DNA of 64,000 nucleotides from Aerococcus kribbianus (GTDB lineage: Bacteria; Bacillota; Bacilli; Lactobacillales; Aerococcaceae), in assembly GCF_026805545.1 (NCBI RefSeq), contig NZ_JAPRFR010000001.1:124001-188000 (forward strand), written 5' to 3'. This document shows, one piece after another, positions 60,738 through 64,000 of this stretch. Numbering within the stretch: the first letter of the stretch is position 1; the number at the start of each line of letters is the position of its first letter. The notes under the pieces were generated by a model. The model had not been told where the DNA came from. It searched no databases and saw only the letters and a list, made by a program, of their open reading frames with translations. A program made the translations under genes and the position numbers.

Positions 60738-62429
60738 ATGAATTTAAGAGAATTACAAGATAATTGGTGGAAAGAAGAAGTTATTTATCAAATTTACCCA
60801 CAAAGTTTTAAGGACAGTAATGGAGATGGAATTGGTGATATTCAAGGAATAATAAATGAACTTAATTATTTACACCAACTAGGCATTACAACAATATGGA
60901 TATCCCCTATTTTCAGCTCACCGCTAATCGATAACGGATATGATATCTCTGATTATGAAGATATTAATCCAGTATTTGGAACTAATGATGACCTTGATCG
61001 ATTAATTGCTAAAGCTGATGAATTGAATATTAAAATAATATTGGATTTGGTTGTTAACCATTCGTCTGATGAACATATATGGTTTAAGAAGGCATTAGAA
61101 AATAAAAATAGTAAGTATCGTAATTATTATATTATTAAAGAAAGTCAAGATGGTACTCCTCCAAACAATTGGCGTTCTATATTTGGAGGCAGTGCCTGGG
61201 AACCAATTGATGGAGAGAAAAATACTTATTATCTACATACTTTCCATAAAAAACAACCTGATTTAAATTGGGAAAATGATGAATTACGTAATGAAATATA
61301 TAACATGATTAATCGCTGGCTAGAACGTGGAATTGCAGGCTTTAGGATTGATTCAATTACTTTTATTAAAAAAGATCAAGATTTTAATAATCTTCCATCG
61401 GATGGCGCTGACAACCTAGCTAACATCAAACATAAAACAAGAAATCGACCAGGAATATCAAGCTTTCTATCTGAATTAAATGAAAAAACTTTTAAAAAGT
61501 ATAATGTGATGACTGTGGGAGAAGCACCTGGTGTTCCATATTCGCAATTCAATGATTACATTGGCAAAAATGGTTATTTTAATATGATTTTCGATTTTAA
61601 ACCAGCTGATATCGATGTCGAAAACGGAAGCGAATGGTTTCGAGAAAGTAACTGGACTTATGATGAATACATTAATTTGGTTAAAATTTCTCAAGAAGCT
61701 CTTCAAAGTAACGGTTGGGGTGCTAATTTTATTGAAAATCATGATCAACCCCGCGCAGTATCTAAATTAATAAAAGATTCAAATTTTAAAAACGATATAG
61801 GTGCGAAAGCTTTAGCAGCATCATATTTTTTCCTACGTGGAACGCCATTTATATACCAAGGGCAAGAATTAGGAATGACAAATGTTGAGTGGGATGATAT
61901 TAGTTTGTTTAATGATATATCTAGCCACGATAATTATGAGCGTGCTTTGCTTGAAGGATTTACTAGTGAACAATCTATAGAATTCGTTCAAAATCGTAGT
62001 CGTGACAATGGGCGTACCCCCTTCCCTTGGACAAATGAAGAATATGGAGGGTTTTCATCGTCTAAACCTTGGATTGCAATGAAAGAAAAATATCCAAGAA
62101 TAAACACTACTAATAATACAGTATTAAAATTTTACCAGGAAATGATTAACTTACGCCAACATAGCCATTATCGTAATGTTTTAATTTTTGGTGAAATAAA
62201 ATTTATCAGTAATGTTCCAAATGCTGTAATGGCTTACACTCGTGAAGATGGTAATAAGGTAATTGCATCATTAACTAATTTTAATAGTAAAAAAGTTGAA
62301 ATAACAATTAATAATACTATTGATGAAATAATATTAAATACACATGAGGGAATTAGCATCGAAGAAAATATTATTTCTTTAGAACCAATGCAATCAGTTT
62401 TAGTTGAATTAGGAGGAAATTGGTCATGA
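60738..62429 (+). CDS. GH13 alpha-glucosidase (oligo-1,6-glucosidase type)
   Basis: A 563-residue glycoside hydrolase with a (beta/alpha)8 barrel (about 10-480) and a C-terminal beta domain. The start WWKEEVIYQIYPQSFKDSNGDGIGD (parts: EVIYQIYPQSFKDSNGDGIGD) and the catalytic triad, Asp in GFRIDSITF, Glu in VMTVGEAPGV and Asp in IENHDQPRAV, are clear. The family includes oligo-1,6-glucosidase, dextran glucosidase, trehalose-6-phosphate hydrolase and sucrose-acting enzymes. A PTS transporter gene overlaps its end (ATGA), so a phosphorylated disaccharide such as an alpha-glucoside 6-phosphate is a likely substrate. AGGAGG precedes the ATG. AT-richer than the core genes. Confidence 0.88.
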   Translation: MNLRELQDNWWKEEVIYQIYPQSFKDSNGDGIGDIQGIINELNYLHQLGITTIWISPIFSSPLIDNGYDISDYEDINPVFGTNDDLDRLIAKADELNIKIILDLVVNHSSDEHIWFKKALENKNSKYRNYYIIKESQDGTPPNNWRSIFGGSAWEPIDGEKNTYYLHTFHKKQPDLNWENDELRNEIYNMINRWLERGIAGFRIDSITFIKKDQDFNNLPSDGADNLANIKHKTRNRPGISSFLSELNEKTFKKYNVMTVGEAPGVPYSQFNDYIGKNGYFNMIFDFKPADIDVENGSEWFRESNWTYDEYINLVKISQEALQSNGWGANFIENHDQPRAVSKLIKDSNFKNDIGAKALAASYFFLRGTPFIYQGQELGMTNVEWDDISLFNDISSHDNYERALLEGFTSEQSIEFVQNRSRDNGRTPFPWTNEEYGGFSSSKPWIAMKEKYPRINTTNNTVLKFYQEMINLRQHSHYRNVLIFGEIKFISNVPNAVMAYTREDGNKVIASLTNFNSKKVEITINNTIDEIILNTHEGISIEENIISLEPMQSVLVELGGNWS

Positions 62430-63847
62430 CAACAGACTACAAAAAAATTGGGCAAGCGATTGTCAAAGAAATCGGAATTGAAAACATCAATTCTATTACA
62501 CATTGCGCTACTAGATTAAGACTTGAACTAGAAGATAGAGACCTAGTCTCAGATGAAGCGGTTGAAGAAATTGATGAGGTCAAAGGTGTTTTTTATAATT
62601 CTGGTCAATATCAAATAATCTTAGGAACAGGAACTGTTAATAAGGTATACCAGTCTATCATAAATGATTATAAGGAATTATCTGATAAAGAAGCTGATGT
62701 TGATGATATAAGAGAAAGAAATGAAGGTTCCATAAAGAAATTTGTTCGAAATTTATCTGATGTATTTTTACCAATAATCCCAGCCATTGTTGCAACAGGT
62801 TTGTTTATGGGATTAAAGGGAGTAATTTTGAATGAAACGATCTTATCTTGGTTTGGTGCTACTCCAGAAATTATTCCAGAAGAATTGTCTCTTTTTATAT
62901 CTATTTTAACTGATACTGTATTTCAATTTCTGCCAGCTTTAATTACTTGGTCTGCATTTAAGAAATTTGGTGGGACACCAGTTCTAGGATTTGTAGCTGG
63001 AGTTATGTTAGTTTCGCCAATGTTACCTAACGCTTATGATATAGCAAATATTGGAAGCGGTGTCGAACCTATATATCTTTTTAATTCCATACCCTTGATG
63101 GGATACCAAGGTAGCGTATTAGTTGCCTTAGTAGTAGGGTATTTAGGCGCTAAAATTGAAGTTTTTTCACGCAAGAGGATGCCAAATTCATTAGATTTGA
63201 TGTTTACACCATTTGTTGTGCTGCTATCTACAGCAGTATTGGGATTGTTAATATTAGGACCAGTCTTGCATATTATCGAAGGTTGGTTAATTACTTTGAT
63301 TGAAGGTCTTATTCACCTACCGTTTGGTATTGGTGGATTGATTATTGGTTTTATTTACCCACTTTCAGTTATGGTTGGAATGCATCATTTATTTATTACT
63401 ATTGAAACAACTTTGTTGGCAGCTACAGGTTTTAATCCTTTAATTACTGTATGTGCCATGTATGGATTTGCTAATGCAGCAGTTGCTTTTGCTATTAGCC
63501 TTCGGAGCAATAAAAAAACAGTCAAAGTTGTAGGAACTAGTGCAGGGTTAACCCAATTATTAGGAGTTAGTGAACCGGCTTTATTTGGGATTACTTTACG
63601 ATATGGAATACGTCCTCTATCAGTTATGTTAGCAGGTTCAGCAATCGGTGGTGCGGTGCTTTCACTATTGGGTGTGCAAGCTAATTCATATGGTTTGGCT
63701 GTTATACTATCACCTATGATGTATGTTTATGATAGTTACCAATTTATAACATATATCGTTGTAGGGATAGCTACATTTGTTATTACATTTATCGTAGCCT
63801 ATCTGTTTGCTGTTCCTAAAAATTTATTATTAGATGTTGAGGAATAA
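62426..63847 (+). CDS. PTS IIBC component, alpha-glucoside/sucrose/trehalose type
   Basis: A 473-residue sugar permease of the glucose-sucrose-beta-glucoside family. The IIB domain (about 1-85) has the phosphorylated Cys in ITHCATRLRLEL; the IIC domain (about 105-465) has some ten helices and the substrate motif SEPALFGITLRYG. No IIA domain is attached, so phosphate must come from a IIA encoded elsewhere. The ATG at 62426 is 9 bases from AGGAGG and overlaps the glucosidase stop by ATGA; the two are translationally coupled. It imports and phosphorylates a disaccharide for the glucosidase. Confidence 0.9.
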   Translation: MTTDYKKIGQAIVKEIGIENINSITHCATRLRLELEDRDLVSDEAVEEIDEVKGVFYNSGQYQIILGTGTVNKVYQSIINDYKELSDKEADVDDIRERNEGSIKKFVRNLSDVFLPIIPAIVATGLFMGLKGVILNETILSWFGATPEIIPEELSLFISILTDTVFQFLPALITWSAFKKFGGTPVLGFVAGVMLVSPMLPNAYDIANIGSGVEPIYLFNSIPLMGYQGSVLVALVVGYLGAKIEVFSRKRMPNSLDLMFTPFVVLLSTAVLGLLILGPVLHIIEGWLITLIEGLIHLPFGIGGLIIGFIYPLSVMVGMHHLFITIETTLLAATGFNPLITVCAMYGFANAAVAFAISLRSNKKTVKVVGTSAGLTQLLGVSEPALFGITLRYGIRPLSVMLAGSAIGGAVLSLLGVQANSYGLAVILSPMMYVYDSYQFITYIVVGIATFVITFIVAYLFAVPKNLLLDVEE

Positions 63848-63849
63848 GA

Positions 63850-63898
63850 TTAGAGTTCTCAGTTGGCATTGCCAATTGAGAACTCTAATTTTTATTTT
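63850..63898. terminator. Terminator between the PTS gene and a convergent GNAT gene
   Basis: TTAGAGTTCTCAGTTGGC (63850-63867) pairs with 63871-63888 over 18 bp with one wobble and a 3-base loop, followed by TTTTTATTTT. It can serve both convergent genes. Confidence 0.9.
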
Positions 63899-64000
63899 GA
63901 ATACACCAACTGATAGACATTTAAGCCGTGACTGCTTTTTTCCTCAACGAGTTGAAAGCCAAAACTTTGGTAAAAGTCAGCGGTTTTTGCATTTCCAGTG
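63892..64000 (-). CDS. GNAT-family acetyltransferase, C-terminal end only
   Basis: The minus strand is open from base 63999 to a TAA at 63894-63892 and encodes 35 residues, NAKTADFYQSFGFQLVEEKS and onward to LVYSK. The FYxxxGF signature followed by a short beta strand is the end of motif B of GNAT acetyltransferases. The 5' part lies beyond the window. The acceptor is unknown. Confidence 0.65.
   Translation of the reverse strand, partial: TGNAKTADFYQSFGFQLVEEKSSHGLNVYQLVYSK

Overview
The window looks like a chromosomal segment of a low-GC Gram-positive bacterium of the order Lactobacillales. The support is housekeeping synteny typical of that group (topA-xerC-codY, plsY next to parE-parC, thyA-dfrA-ypmS-yozE-type genes), a glycerol-3-phosphate oxidase of the H2O2-forming type with its internal insertion, a Lactobacillus casei-like long thymidylate synthase, strong AGGAGG-type ribosome binding sites and TTG/GTG starts. 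Aerococcus or a relative is my best guess, but that is inference and not proven by any marker here.

Layout. 1-7.8 kb: end of serS, dcd, an ABC-F ATPase, thyA-dfrA-ypmS-yozE, a PDZ/S41 protease and signal peptidase lepB. 7.9-15.3 kb: a family 8 glycosyltransferase, rbgA-rnhB, dprA, topA, xerC-codY. 15.4-20.7 kb: plsY convergent with codY, then parE-parC. 20.8-25.6 kb: aldo-keto reductase, ppaC, trkA-trkH potassium uptake. 26-30.9 kb: glpK-glpO-glpF glycerol operon behind a cre-like site, then a 3-methyladenine DNA glycosylase. 30.9-36.9 kb: AEC permease, YfcC permease with asparaginase, and a CopB-type copper ATPase behind cop boxes. 36.9-44.5 kb: an AT-rich accessory island, all on the minus strand. 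44.6-59.6 kb: a mainly minus-strand set of metabolic genes (two short-chain dehydrogenases, hydrolase, GNAT, polyphosphate kinase 2 type enzyme, KdgT, flavocytochrome reductase, codBA, lipoprotein, DUF554, lipocalin-like, TraX, MazG-like). 59.6-63.9 kb: an AT-rich sugar cassette (LacI regulator, GH13 glucosidase, PTS IIBC), then the 3' end of a GNAT gene at the right edge.

The most unusual part is the island. A five-gene unit, apparently transcribed from one promoter near 44.4 kb, encodes a short methyltransferase-like protein without a catalytic NPPY motif, a 1147-residue protein with a GIY-YIG-like N terminus, a superfamily II helicase, a coiled coil and only the SAM-binding half of a second methyltransferase, a separate 339-residue protein that begins with the missing NPPY catalytic motif, a DEDDh exonuclease fused to a BRCT domain, and a frameshifted zinc-ribbon protein. 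It reads as a restriction-modification or phage-defence system whose methyltransferase is split over two translationally coupled genes.

Regulatory points of interest: terminator-like hairpins whose 3' arms are the ribosome binding sites of dprA and xerC; a PyrR-box-like leader with a perfect anti-Shine-Dalgarno in front of codBA; a LacI-type regulator that seems to lack any canonical start codon and may use AUA; and paired palindromic operators in the sugar cassette. No tRNA, rRNA, CRISPR array, insertion sequence or integrase other than xerC was recognised.
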